A DNA stretch of 64,000 nt, taken from NCBI GenBank assembly GCA_900239685.1, contig OENT01000185.1, positions 1-64,000 on the forward strand. The letters are read 5' to 3'. A program made the position numbers and the translations under genes. Of this stretch, positions 38,906 through 52,200 are shown one piece after another. The notes under the pieces were generated by a model, which saw only the letters and a program-made list of their open reading frames with translations, had not been told where the DNA came from and did not search any database. This stretch comes from Rotaria macrura. Taxonomy: Eukaryota > Rotifera > Eurotatoria > Philodinida > Philodinidae. Within the stretch, counting starts at the first letter, position 1, and each line of letters starts with the position of its first letter.

Positions 38906-41900
38906 TTAATTGAAAAAGAAAATATATAAGAAATTTTCTCTCTCATCGGTTTCGTCTCATAAATATTGTATTCCTTTCTAACTTATATTCTTCTATAATT
39001 ACAGAAAAAAAAACCATAAATACAAAACTTTATACAATGCATTCTTTTATCTTGATCTTTTTTTTCTGGTTTGATTTCGTGAAATAAATCTTCTTCTTCA
39101 TTTCCTTCGTCTTAGGCAAAGAGAAAAAACAAACAAATAGCCGAAGCGTATAAACTTCTGCTTTTGTCTTCTTTTTTCTGTTCTTTTTATCTTCTAATAT
39201 GTTTAAGAGAAATGTGTTCACATTTTTAACGCTCTATATTATTGTCATTTGTTTAACAAACAACGTTTGTGTGTGCGTCTGATGTCAGCGATTTGTTTTC
39301 TTTTTTTTTTTCATTAACATACACAATTATGATGAATTTGCAATTATAAACCATGAGAGTTTGTTATTACGTTTAGTAAAGCAATCAATTGATCTACCGC
39401 TTCATCCAACAAAGACATTCAAAAAAATCAAGTCGTTGTTTTTATTTTGAAAGTTCTTCATTCAGTGTTCAGTTTCGTCTGTGTTCCACTAACTGTCTAC
39501 TATGAAAAAAACAACTATCTTCTTTTAGACGGTGTCTGTTAATTCAAAACACGTATATATATATATATAACTTTATGCGATCAATACAAAAATACACCTT
39601 TGATAGGGCTAATCATAAACATACACTTTTATTCTATACATTATGAAATATTTTAGACAGTCGTCTCGAAAAAATTCGAATACCAAGTAGCCTATATATT
39701 TTAACAAATTATGACATATAAGATTTGCAGCATGGAAGAGACATCACTGTACTGTCTGGTAGGCTCTCAAAAGTTTCATGAGTATTTGTCTATAGAGTAT
39801 AAAAAGTATTCGTTTCAATGAGCAAACTAAACTTTGTTCATAAGTTCTGGAAATCAACTGTAGATGAATTGTCTAAAATGCAGAATCGAATTCTTTTGGA
39901 ATTCAAGTGAATGAGAAACAAACTCGCTTGGATTTGAAATGACTGACTACTAATCAGATTTTCAATTGATGCTACTGCAAAGATTGTCTATTAACTACAA
40001 GAACATTTTCTCGACTGTTGATGATATGATTGATTATCTGTATTTGCATACACTTATCCTTGCAACTTTTCATATCAAGTACAACTTCGTTCGTCTTTAT
40101 GGTTGGAATTTTCTCGATAAAATCGAAGAACACTCGTCTCTCCTGCATGAGTGTGTAGCAATTCCCAAGGTGTTATGAAAGTTTTTCTATTTTTTTGGAT
40201 CTTTCTATGTGAAAGGCAATTTAGATAAATGTGAATGATTAGTTGATGCAGATTGATTTAAATTCAACTAAGTCATAAAATTAGAAGCATCTATATCTAT
40301 CATCTATAAATGTACAGGATATATTACCAGTAAAAATTGGGGTAATCAATTCGCATGGCACTTTAACATCTAATCTAACATGATCTATATTACTGTTCGA
40401 AAAACTACTATCTACCTATCTAGTATCAGCTTCAGTCCTATTAACCCTATAATTTATTGGTTGTCTAGTGTGCAGTAATGCTGTTCAAATCAAACTTAGT
40501 TGAAATAATTTCTTCATATTTGTGTGATAAAAGAAATGTATATTGATAGGAAGTAAATTGATGCAGATAACTGTTTGATTATCGTTTTCGTCTTCCAACG
40601 TTTGGTGCAATCGTCTTTCATAAACGATCCCTAACTATTTATTTTCGCATTTTAACAGAGAGCATATTGGTTGTAAGGTAAAAATTCCATTATAATGAAA
40701 TGGTTAATTTATGAAGTATTTGTGTAAGGTATAAATTAATGGTTCGTTGCACAGGAAATATTTTTACTGGTATTAATTCTTCTGAATTTCTTTAAAATCA
40801 CTTGAAAAAATTATAGGAAAATATTTCATATAACTTAAAGCTTTTATTTTGATTCAAGGAACCTCAATTTATTCACGTAGTAGCATGATAATTGTGTTAT
40901 TTAACTCATAATATCAAGACTAATCTAATCGTGTGTATAAAAGAAAGAGTATTCCGCATGTTAAATTCTGTATGAGATCGTTTCAATCGTTTGCAGCAAA
41001 ATAATTGTTTCATTCTCAATAACAGACGCGTAAAATGCTGAAAAAAAAGCCATTATAAAGTAGAAATAATTGTAAATGCTATATCTCTCGCCTTCGCTTA
41101 CTATTTATGTAATATACCGTACTCAACTATCTATTTCATTTATAGCAAAAAAAACACGAAAAATAGACTTATGCTCTACATCGAAGTAAACAACCTATTG
41201 GTGTATACACGGAAGATATTCTTTGAAACATTGATAACATGCAGAATAATACATAGCATCATCAGTAAGAAATTCTATAAGTTTCTGATTAGATGAAGAA
41301 GTTAATCTAAAATATTTTCTACTCATTAGAATGCTAACTAAAACACTTGAATAAAAGTTTCAAAGTAAATGTAGCACGAATAAAGCAAGACAAGACGTTG
41401 TACAAGTTACATGGATTTTAATATTTCTTTAATTTATTAATTATTATAACGTTGCTCATGAACATACTAACTAATGGGAAATCGGAATTTAAATAGTTGC
41501 TTTTCATTTTTTATTGTAAACGATAATTGAATATGTATTGGGAATAGTAAATAAGAGGAAAAAATACATTTGCATTTAGCTTGAGTCAATGTGATCTGTC
41601 TGTTATATTATTCTTTACAGCGTCAAATAGAGTGCTATTTAAAAGTCAACATTAATTAAAAACAGAATGAGATACCATGAATACATTATGAAAATAAGAC
41701 ACAATCCTCTATGGCATGAAATTATTCGTTTAATTTGATTTGTAAAACATCTAAATATATTCAATTAGATTTAATTATCACTGTCATTGCGATTTACAAT
41801 ATTTACCATAAAAGAAACAATATTCAATTACACTAATTGAATTCTATCATTGAAAAAGTCATCATTTGCTTCGAAATATGAAAATAAGTAATTCTACGAC

Positions 41901-42960
41901 TATGTCAAATATTCTGACAACCAATTCATTCGATACAGATGTTTTTAGTATTTCAAAATGGCATAGACATGGAATGTCAATGTGTAGAATAAGGAATGCA
42001 TTTATCATACGATGTATGTATGCATACAAAAACTAATGAAATGAGACTTCATACATCTTCATTAATATGTGTTTCTCTACAGTAAGTTGTCAGTTGACCA
42101 TACATAAGGTTTTGATTGCGATGATGTTTTTTCTTGTATCTGTGATTGTTCTCACATTGGAAACAGAATTGAAACTGATCTATTAATAGTCATCTATATC
42201 AATTACAACTTGAACATTTTTTCAAGTGCTAAATTTTTACGAGAAATTTTCTCTCTAGAAATATTTCAAGGACATCAAATCTCAATTAAAATTCAAAAGT
42301 TTCGTTGTAGAGTGAATTTTGAACAGCCCAAAGAAGCATCGACTTAAGAATTACGTATTCAGAATTAAAAAAGTGTACTCTCTATGAAAAATAGAATTCA
42401 ACATGCTTTTTCAATTCAGCATCCTTGATAATCCAAATAATTCTAGTGATCAACTTTTTTCATGAAAACAGTACAATAACGCTACTGCTTCTATGAACTC
42501 TTATTGATCTCTAACTGATCCATTAAAACTAAAGACATGTTTTGAACCATCGGAAGAGTGTCCGATGACGGGCGGACTGATTTCCATTCGATTGAGTGTA
42601 GCATCGCAACAGTTTTCTTGTTATGCGAGCTGTTTTCTCGAAACATCTGAATCCAAAAGAATCTACTATCGTTAAATAGAAATTATAACTTTTGCAATGT
42701 ATCAGGTTTGTTATTTACTTGACTGAATTGGAACTGTTCATCGTTGTCAATTGTCTCCACGATACTAATGGTATATTTTTATTGTACAACCACAGACACT
42801 GTCGAATGTATTCAATGAAATGATGAAATTAATGGTTCGCAAAAAAATACATGTGATTATGAATCAAATCCTTCTTTTGTTTTCGCAATATTCTTTGTTT
42901 TCTTTTATTTTTTTTTGTTATGAGTAAAGAAAGCGAAAATTTATTTAGTTTGCTTTTTTC
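38906..42960. other. Region between two convergent genes
   Basis: About 4 kb between the 3' ends of RAB6 (+) and EIF3F (-). AT-rich with no conserved reading frame, RNA gene or element that I can support. A 7-base-arm hairpin lies near 42550-42566 (CATCGGA...TCCGATG). Confidence 0.45.
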
Positions 42961-45900
42961 TTATGTTGATGTTAATTTTTCGTTGAGTACTAATTGTGCC
43001 TTAACTGCTTGTGACAGATATTGAATCATAAGAAGATCCTGAGAAAGAAAAAAAGAAACTATTCATACATCCAATGAAGAATTCCGTTATCTTACATTCA
43101 TGCTTGTATTGATCATGCTTTCAAGATCTTTAGCATCAACCCGTGGTACAGTATTTATTAAGTTCATTAGCATACGACCAATCTTTGGATCTGATGGTTT
43201 TTTACCTGACTGTAAAGAAAACACAACGAATCGACTACGGTTAAATGAAACAAAGAAAAAAATGATACAAACTAAAATATCATCAACATATGCGGTCAGA
43301 TGTTTAAGCATAAACAAAAGTTTATCTAAAGCCAGTTGAACTTGATCAAGTTCACCAGGTGGTTTAACTTGAAAATTTTTACTAAATTTGCCAGCTTGAA
43401 ATAGGTCGACTAGATACAAGAAAAGGCTTGTTTTTTTTTGTGAAAAATTTCTTTCGATAACAAAACAAGAGAAAGTAAATGTGATGTTTTATGTTCGTAC
43501 TTGCAGATTTTTCTTCATCGTAAGTAACAATACGAACAGGTATTGGCGTAAATATAGTCCCATGTGATTTTAATTTATCCTTATCTTTAATACCAAAAGG
43601 AGCTCTAGAACATGAAACAATGATATTTATACTCATTTTGATTAGAATTTTTTCGATTGATGTACCCCATGTATGCTTTTATTTGAAAACTTGAATCATT
43701 TTTTAAACTTGTATCAACAAGTATATAAACTGGATTTCTTGTTTCATGTGTATAGAATTCATGAATTAAATTTGCACCCGATATCATATCGGAACCAGTC
43801 GAATACCTATAATAGTTCAATAATAGAAATAAAGTCAAGAAGGCATAAAAATCAATGCGAAGAATTTACCAGCCGACAGTTGTTTGGCTTGAATTCACTT
43901 TTCGATAGAAACTAGCCATTGTTGATGCATAATCAACATTATAAAGAGCCTAAATAAAGTATTGTTAGTTTAATATTCGTTTAGAATATGAAAAGGATAA
44001 ATCGAATGGTGAGCTCGTTTCTATTTAATAAATTGATTTTTTTGATATTAGTAGACTGGGGTTCTATTTAACAGCCGAAACACATTGTTAGCAAATTTTC
44101 CAAAAAAAACTCTTCGTTCTATTATGATTTGCTAATAAACTTGAATCCAGAGTAGTGAAAAAGTATGTTGACTATAGCACAAAATATGTTCAAAAAGAGT
44201 TGTTATCTTCGTGTTTTCATCAACGATAGCTGCTCGATGCAGTCAACCTAATGTACACTGCTCTACTGACGAAACTAAGGGAATACAAGGACGAAAGTTC
44301 CGGTTGACTTTCATTATCTGTCAGAGAAGAATATACACGTAGGATTCATGTGAGAACTGAAGGTATTAGAATATCTCTCATGGTCTGCAATGATTGATGT
44401 AGTCGATAGAAATCTTTTCAATAAACGTGTCGATCGAATTCAGCGTTTGTGAAAATCATACTGATAAAATAGAAGTAACTCATTGAATCGACCCTTTCAA
44501 CCGTGGAAGTTTAGATACTAACAGAAACATGATGAGTATTACTGAAGTAGATAGTTTTCTATAGTGATTACACTACACTACTCTACAAATTTAGAATGCA
44601 GCCTCTAATCAATTAAAGTTGAAAGTAATTATTGGACGACTAAGCTTAATATCAAAAAAATGTCTAAACAGTGGCAATAGCACACTGTAAAAAGTATCTT
44701 GTACTATCTATTAATTAATGTATAAATTAAGATCGTGACTATGCAAAGATGTTTTTCGGTATCATCAAATTTAAGATATTATTGTTCAGTTCGTTATATA
44801 ACTAAAAATTCTTGTTTAAAAAGTCATCTTCCGATAGTGTCGCCAATTTAAATAACTCGAAAGTTTTAGAATATGTCGACAGCAGGCTATTAAAAAGTGT
44901 TTCGGTTTATATCAAGATATTATCAGATTGTATTGAACAGGGGTAGCCTTTTGAGAGTTCGTTGGGCATTTTGAACATTTCTGTGTTGGTGGTCATGTGT
45001 CTTGTCGAAGTTAAAACTTACATTGATCATTTATTTGGTGAAGGGATTTTTTAAATAAAAAGAAAATAGTACTAAGAATTGACGAGGCTTTTTAAACAAA
45101 TAAAACGCAAGTCATGAACCACAGAGGAAAGAGCTTGTCTTAAAAATGTCTCGAGAGCATAAACGCTTTCAAGGGTTTACCTCTCATTTGAAAATATCTC
45201 ATTTGGGTCTGAATTGATGATGTCTCATTTCGGTCCCTCACCAGTTCTCTCATAATTAATTCGTCTACTTCAAAGAAGACAATAAGCCTTCACTAATGCT
45301 TAGAGAAACCTTTAAAACGTTCATCGTTAAATGGTCATTGATTAAACCGATTTCCACTTATGTGGATGTTACTTCATGTGGTTACCCTGTTGAATTATGA
45401 AATCTTAGCGATGTCCTAGTAACGAATTTAGCAAGATCGAACAACCATATCGAGGGTCACAATAGTCTCTGAAGTTCATTTATCCCCTTTCATTCACATA
45501 TATTTCGATTTATTGAGCTTTTACGAGCTGAAGACATACTTCAACAGCATCTTGTAAAAAGAGTCACAGTTTATTCAATAAAAAAGACTAAGTTGACTAA
45601 AGATTTTAATGTTCAGCTTCGTTTTCTTTTTCTGAATGAACATGGTGAGGACAAGCTTACAGGTTTACAACTAGTAATTCTAAGTGGTCAAGCCGTGAAA
45701 GCGTAATTGATGATGAAATAAAACCTTCTTTTGCAGTATATGTACAGTGTTTGTATTTTCGCAATGTTGATTACAGTCAAAGATTTTTCTTCTTAATTTT
45801 GATTATAAAATTTACTTTCATCTAAATCACATAAAATTATGGATCACAACTAATTATAGTATTAGGACCGAAATGAGAAGTCATTAATTGGGACCCAATT

Positions 45901-46310
45901 GAAAGGGGACTCAAATGAGATATTTTCAAATGGGATCGAAATAAGATACTTAGGATGCAAATCGGACCGAAATGGGGTCAATCTATGTTGAACCTATATG
46001 AAAATCGACCTATTCTGCATAACATAAGCATTAGGATTGGCAATTAAATGATTTACATCACTATGTGTCGAATGTGGTACCACAAAACTGTCGACGACTT
46101 CGATCGAATCAGCTGTACGTGTACCTAAATTTAGAGAAAAAGATCATCACTGGATTTTTGCAATCGAAATTTTTCTTATCATTTACCTAGTAAAGTTCCA
46201 AGAATGGTATCAAATTTTTCACTTCGACGTTCATAAGCATGAACAATATTGAACAAAGCCACTGGATGGATGTTCACTTCAAAATTATTATAAGATAATG
46301 TTAATGCCAT
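42961..46310 (-). CDS. EIF3F: Translation initiation factor eIF3 subunit F
   Basis: Eight exons (46310-46187, 46124-46057, 43949-43870, 43806-43666, 43604-43501, 43409-43273, 43209-43096, 43038-42961) give 281 residues, close to insect orthologues. eIF3f is an MPN-domain subunit of the eIF3 complex that supports 40S recruitment. Key segments are NIHPVALFNIVHAYERR, ILGTLLG, VGWYSTGSD with NLIHEFYTHE, NPVYILVDTS, KIGRMLMNLINTVPRV and DLLMIQYLSQAVKAQLVLNEKL. The JAMM zinc-ligand positions are replaced (YSTG where active enzymes have HSHP), as usual for this non-catalytic subunit. The 2.1 kb intron 2 holds an inverted-repeat element. The exon 2 donor was placed at GAT|GTAAAT because it alone keeps the frame without a stop. 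The ATG directly follows a 3' splice acceptor, 21 bases after the upstream DCAF4-like stop. Confidence 0.95.
45170..45985. mobile_element. MITE-like element in EIF3F intron 2
   Basis: Inverted subterminal repeats flank a 0.6 kb core. 45185-45209 (CATTTGAAAATATCTCATTT...) matches the reverse complement of 45908-45932 at 24 of 25 bases, and TCTCATTTCGGTCC at 45223-45236 matches 45865-45878 perfectly. Further degenerate copies of a GGACCGAAATGAG-like unit lie at 45964 and around. No coding frame is visible. Exact ends and target duplication are uncertain. Confidence 0.65.
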
Positions 46311-46331
46311 CTAAAACAAAAGAAAATAAGT
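46311..46331 (-). promoter_or_regulatory. 21-base intergenic trans-splice acceptor candidate
   Basis: The whole spacer reads, on the minus strand, ACTTATTTTCTTTTGTTTTAG then ATG. It is a pyrimidine tract with terminal AG, bounded by the DCAF4-like TAA stop and the EIF3F start. Confidence 0.75.
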
Positions 46332-47763
46332 TTAAGACACTATTCTTCTATTCGTCATTGCAGATATTCGACAATATTCGGGATGATAAATTCCTAAAGC
46401 AGGCATTTTATCTGCACAGGCTATTGAACATTTTGCTAATGTATGAACAAAACGTTCTGGTATTGGACATCTTAAACGATTTAGTAATTGACTAGATCTT
46501 AAATCCCAAACACTTAAAATGTGATACTGCGAACAAGCAGCAATAAAATTTTCTGTATTTATATCAATTGAAAATGAAAAATGAGGATTATTCGATGATG
46601 ATGGTGGATCATAGGTAACCAAAGGTTTTGTTGGCATCCGTAAATCAATAAGATTGATTCGTTCATCGAATGAACTTGTTACAATACAATTCAATTTCGT
46701 TTGTAAACATTTAATTGTTGAACAAAGTATTGGTAATCTCAATGAACATAAACGATTCGATTCTCGTATATCCCATTGTTGAAATTGATGACCGTTTGTT
46801 GTATAAATTATTTTTGAGTTTTCATAGGAGAATTTCATATCATTCAATGTAACTCGACGTATAGGCACACGAACTGATTGAATAGTTTGAAATTTTTCAA
46901 CGTCATAAATATATAAAAAATTGTTAATATTAAATGCAAAATGATCGAATAATTTTGAATAACAACATGGACCAGAACATTTCATCATTAATGGCGACAT
47001 ATGATTGAGTAAAGATGACGATAATTCAATAGTTTGAGATTTTTCTTCATAGAAATATTTTGGTGCTGATGGATCGTCGGATAACATAGGTTGTGAATGA
47101 ACAGATGATGACGATGATGAAAATCGAAGGAAACGAATGACAACATGATTTTCATCGTTTAATAATGTTGTGGACATAAATCTTGATGAATCGACAAAAT
47201 ATGATGAACGATAACCATCAATTAAATTTGGTTGTAATTCATATGAATATTTTGGATTCTCTAAAAGATTTAAATGTAGTTTATAATCAATTAAATGAAT
47301 GCATTGGCCAGTTGGTGTTATTGCCATTTCATAATTGGAATTTGACTGTGACTGTGAATGTATTGGAAGTGAAAACGACAAAGAATTATCAAGAAAACAT
47401 GTTGATGGAAGATTTTCTATGAAATTCGAACGTATCGAATTATGACAAAGTTCTATATTAAATACAATTAGATTTTATAGTTTTTATTGATTTATTGTTC
47501 TTACGTATTGATGCTAGACCATATTCTCGTTGGCGCAGTACGGATAAACGAGATCGATTTGATGGAGTTTTTTGTTTAGGTCGGCGAGGATATTTTTTTG
47601 GATGAGATCTTAATACATGAAGCTGCTTTGCAACAAGCTGTTCTTGTCGAGCACGATCATTGATAACACGTGCACTTGGAACGGTATTTGACGATTGAGA
47701 TGATATCCGATAATAACGTTGCTGAACAGCATCGTAATAAAAACCAGGTATGTCAGATGACAT
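46332..47763 (-). CDS. DCAF4: DCAF4-like WD40 protein (CUL4-DDB1 receptor)
   Basis: Two exons (47763-47505 and 47452-46332) give 459 residues. DCAF4 proteins are WD40 substrate receptors of CUL4-DDB1 ubiquitin ligases. The N-terminus SSDIPGFYYDAVQQRYYRI matches the DCAF4 signature (human ELPGFYFDPEKKRYFRL). The long second exon holds weak WD40 repeats with two WDxR boxes that contact DDB1: QQWDIRE and SVWDLRSS; a third repeat has LIDLRMP. The first methionine of the conserved motif was chosen; the frame is open upstream to an ATG at 47907, but that part is not family-like. The stop lies 21 bases before the EIF3F ATG on the same strand, which suggests one polycistronic precursor. Confidence 0.8.
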
Positions 47764-49231
47764 GAGAAGTTTGTGAGACGATAAAATGTATTTGATTATC
47801 TTGATATATTTATTTCTATTGTGAAAACTTTCGAAATATGGAAAATGCTCTCTCTTGCTGGAGAATAGAATACGATTGAATAATGAAATGGACTTCAATT
47901 CGATCATCGATGGTAGATGGCGTTAGATTCCATAGAACTGAATCTATCAAAGTTTGTGTGTGTGTGTGTGAGGTGTGAGATAGATTTAGACTTATGGTTA
48001 TAAAAAATAAATCAGACGTGTTGCTTTATGAATATATATTGGTACTATATTGATTCATCTTTAAAAAATTTCCGCATACTATATTGAAAATCGTACTGTT
48101 ATAAGCCTCGAATTGTAGATGGGTACGAATTCTACATGTTAATTAATCATGTATATACTTTCGGATAGATCAAAGAATAAGTTCTTCCAGTTTCGATTTT
48201 CAGTTATAAATTCATATCTACACGAGCCTCCTATTTTTGTCAGAAAATTTTCGAGCATTTGTAAAATAACTACTTGTTTGTTTCTGTCTATCCAATTTGT
48301 ACGAAGTTTGGATTAGAATTTTGAGATGAGATGTTCATGAGTTCATCTTTAAAAGTAATTGGATGGCTTTGCCTGTGAAGAAATATGTTACATTCATTCT
48401 TTGTAGAATGATTTATAAGAAATTTCAGTTGATTTTCTTGTATCTATATGCTGCGGATCTATAGTATTACTCAGCATCCATTCATTTTACAACGAAGTTC
48501 AGTGATTCTCAGATCAAAATTTGAAAATATCATGTCTACTGAGATTTGCTCTCCAGAAAGTACGCATACGTTCTTCATATCTCAAGAAGAATTAAAATAA
48601 ATTAATCGAGGATTATTATAGAGACAAAGCAGGATTTTTAAGTCAGAAAGAATATTGTTATTTAAAGATATAGTATTTGAGAAGATTTCCTCGTTAATTA
48701 TATGAATTATATGTATTGACTAAGGAAACAAGAAGTTTCAAGGATGTCAATATACAAAGATGCTATTCTCTTATAAACGCATGCACTGAACATTTTTGAT
48801 TTTTTTTGTAATTAATACGTCGTTTCGTATACATGTATTCTCTAATCGTATTCTATGTGTGGCGTTCGTTTCAATTCACAAGGATCTCAAATATACCATT
48901 GAAAAATTCTCTATGGACATTAATCACATTCATTCATAGATGATTTATACAGCATCAGAATACAAGGTGGTTATAACGACTTACGCTTACTTTATCAATA
49001 CATCAGCTTTATACAAACGAAACAATGTGTACATCTAACGGTTTTATTGAATACTTCAAATCGATCTATTGTATAAATTCAATTAATCGAATACTAATCA
49101 AGATAATAATAAAATACCACAGTATATTTTATTTAAATAAAGACTAAAAAAAGGACAGACACTAAAATATTTTCCTTTTATTTACGTCTATAAGTAAACG
49201 ATAGATGCCAAAAAAACGTTTGTTTCTTCAT
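47764..49231. other. Intergenic, no recognised gene
   Basis: Lies between the 3' end of the minus-strand chitinase and the 5' end of the DCAF4-like gene. It may hold the promoter of the DCAF4-EIF3F pair. A short (TG)n run is near 47953-47970; nothing else stands out. Confidence 0.45.
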
Positions 49232-52200
49232 TTAAATATACGAAGACATATCTGTTGGTAAAAGTGATAGAGAATTTCTAATATATGGATAAGTACCATT
49301 ATTACAAAAGGCTCCATTGAAATCATCCATATCAACTAAAGCAACAAAGAAAAACAAAATCAATCGATTGTTGAACCTATCAGAAAAAGAATCTACATAC
49401 GAGACCATACGAAGAGCCCGCCGAAATTATTAGCCACAATATAAGCAGCTCGTTTTTGTACATTTTCAAGTGTGTCATAAGACACCCAATCACGATCTTT
49501 AAACATATAGGCAGATTCTGATCCATCCAGTACTGTGCGTTTATGCCATCGAGGGTCTCTGTGTAATTGGCAAACCTTTACACCAGTGAAAATTCAGTAC
49601 AATGGAAAAATTAGATGTTTAGAAAAAAAATACATTACTTCAAAATATGATAGAAACCCAGCACTACGTGTATACGGACCTTCCGTACCATTACCAATCG
49701 TTGGTGATCGAAGTTCATGATCATCTGCACGTGCTAAGGAAAACGTTCGAGAAAATAGAGGAATACCAAGAACCAGTTTATGAGCTGGTGCACCATTCTT
49801 TAACCAATATGTCATACCAAAATCCTCGAAAACATAAAATAACAATTTGAATAAACGAGATTGAAGTTTTTTTTTGTTTACTTGATTCAACATTCCCTCT
49901 ATATCTGTTTCACCGAAACGTCTATATAATGGAGCATTCAATCCCGTATGATTTTGCCATGCTCCATGAAAATCACTAAAATCAATGAATTGCCTCTGTC
50001 GAAATAATATTTTTCAAAAATTGATTTAACTTACTAGGTCATAATATTTATAAAATCTAAAACTCTATATTTAGAAAGAACAGAGTCGATCAGACAAATC
50101 AAATTTGTTAAATTTTTACTTTGCAATTTTATCGATTTCATAGCCATTTGTGATTACATTTTTATTAGCAGCCACAGCTGCTGCTAATAATAATCGGGGT
50201 TGACCTGTAACAACTGATTGTGCCATTGTAGCTTCTTGAAATTCCTATGAAATATATACATGCATATATTAAATGATGATCAGATGATTTTCAATGAAAA
50301 TTCTAACTTGTAAAAATAATGTTAAATAGTATTTATCGTCTGGCTGTCCACCACGTATACTCGGATATTCCCAATCAATTTCCATACCATCAAAATTATG
50401 CTTGTGAAGAAAACTATGAAATAAATACAATACACATTGCATAAATGAATGCAGAATTATTTGTTCGCATCGATTGTTTACTTGATCGTGTCAAAAATGA
50501 AATTGCGCCGTTTCTCATGATCATGAACCATGATGGAAAATGCATATGATTTCATATTCCATCCGCCGACGCCTAGTAAAGTTTTTAATTTTGGATTAAT
50601 GTTTTTAAGTGCATTCACACGTCGATAGAGATCTAATATAAACCAATGAAAACTACTGCTTACAATAAAGTAGCAAGCAAACCTGCATCATTGTCTTCTA
50701 CGGTTTGTATTAAAAATGTTTGATTGCTTATATAAGCAAAAGCATAAATGATATGTGTACAAAGAAATGGATCAATATGTTCTGGTTCGAACTTAGCTGG
50801 TGCAGCTCGATATTGAGACCAATTAGTAAAATAACATATTTTTTTGTATTTCAGTTCATCTGCAATACAAAGAGGAAGAAAATTTTTAATAAAATCAGTT
50901 CATGATTGAAAGATCATTCATTCTATGTTTGTCTGTATCGAAGCATTGGAATATTGATCAAATCTGGATATTGTTGGACATATCGCTGCAACAGTCTCTT
51001 AACCAATTCTCGATCAGGGAAATAAGAATTATTTAGGAAAGAAATTTCCAGAGTAACCATAGACCTATTGAATATTAATAAAATCTTAATCGAAAGATAG
51101 AATCACAAATTCATGAGTTTCATGATTGTGTCTGACAGCTTGGTGAACAAACGATCAAGTTTTGTGCCATTGAAAGTAATCATTCATGTGTTACTTTTTT
51201 CAGATGAAAGGTGAAGACGATGAATGGTAGATATATGCTGGGCCTTGTCTACCAATCATAATCATACTAGTCGGATTCTGAACGTGCTCAAACAGTACTT
51301 GAATGAATAGAGTTCAAATTTCTAATCGGATTCAAGTGATTGCCTTGATTATGCAAGGAATTTCCTCCATCACTTTATTGTACTCGATGACACTCTTCCT
51401 ATGCACATATCTCAAATTTCAAAGGTCTATGAAGTCCATCATGAAACCAACGAGCTGCAAAATCAATACGACATTATTTTGGACATCAAATCGAGATGTT
51501 GTTCATTGATGATCTATGAGCATATATCGATATTATCGCAAAGTATCTATCATGACTTGTTGTAAACGAACAGTGTCCCTTCACTAATAAATGACTATTG
51601 AATCATGTAAATACAAAGGAACAACAAGTACGGGTGAAAACACTAATACGGTTAATTCATTGTTGTGAAGACACGATATTTTTACAATTGTTTTTAAATC
51701 TATGATATAATTTCCTATTAGGACATCAGAGAAATTGAAAAAGTCGTTGGAAATTTTCCATAGCATCAAGCATCAGTGTGTATAGTTTACTATGAATGGT
51801 GTGAGTTTCGCCGTCGTTCAGGCATTAAAATGTAACGAAGATTAAAAGATATTGTCTACATGTCTCACACATTGTGGCAATTTTCTAAATTCTCATTTAA
51901 AATTCAGAAACAAAAAAAATCAGTTATAGTCTCGTTGAGATCTAGTTGTTATGAAGTTTCTAATCGAAATTCAAAAGTTATTATTTCTGGTTTTATTGTA
52001 AACAACGTTGACAATTGTTGAAAAACCTATGATTGAAACGAAAATTTTCGTTAATCATATGCTCATAATCTGTACTCTTCGAAGAGCATTCATAGGTTCA
52101 TACTGAATTTACGGGATATCCGATAACTACGACAGGACAGATAATTCGTCAATCGTATGCATGCATGTAAAGATCATCACAAACAACCTAATATTGATAC

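Noticed and set aside
46060-46127. Alternative exon 2 donors in EIF3F (AATAG|GTCGAT, CATATAG|GTTCAA)
   Set aside because: The first breaks the phase with exon 3; the second passes through an in-frame stop. GAT|GTAAAT fits phase and length.
47764-47907. N-terminal extension of the DCAF4-like protein
   Set aside because: The frame is open, but the extra 48 residues are unlike the family and the conserved motif starts right after the chosen methionine.
50940-51060. Minus-strand reading starting MVTLEISFLNNSYFPD
   Set aside because: Falls inside the 1.4 kb intron 3 of the minus-strand chitinase; the flanking exons join in phase without it and it is not part of CBM14 or GH18.
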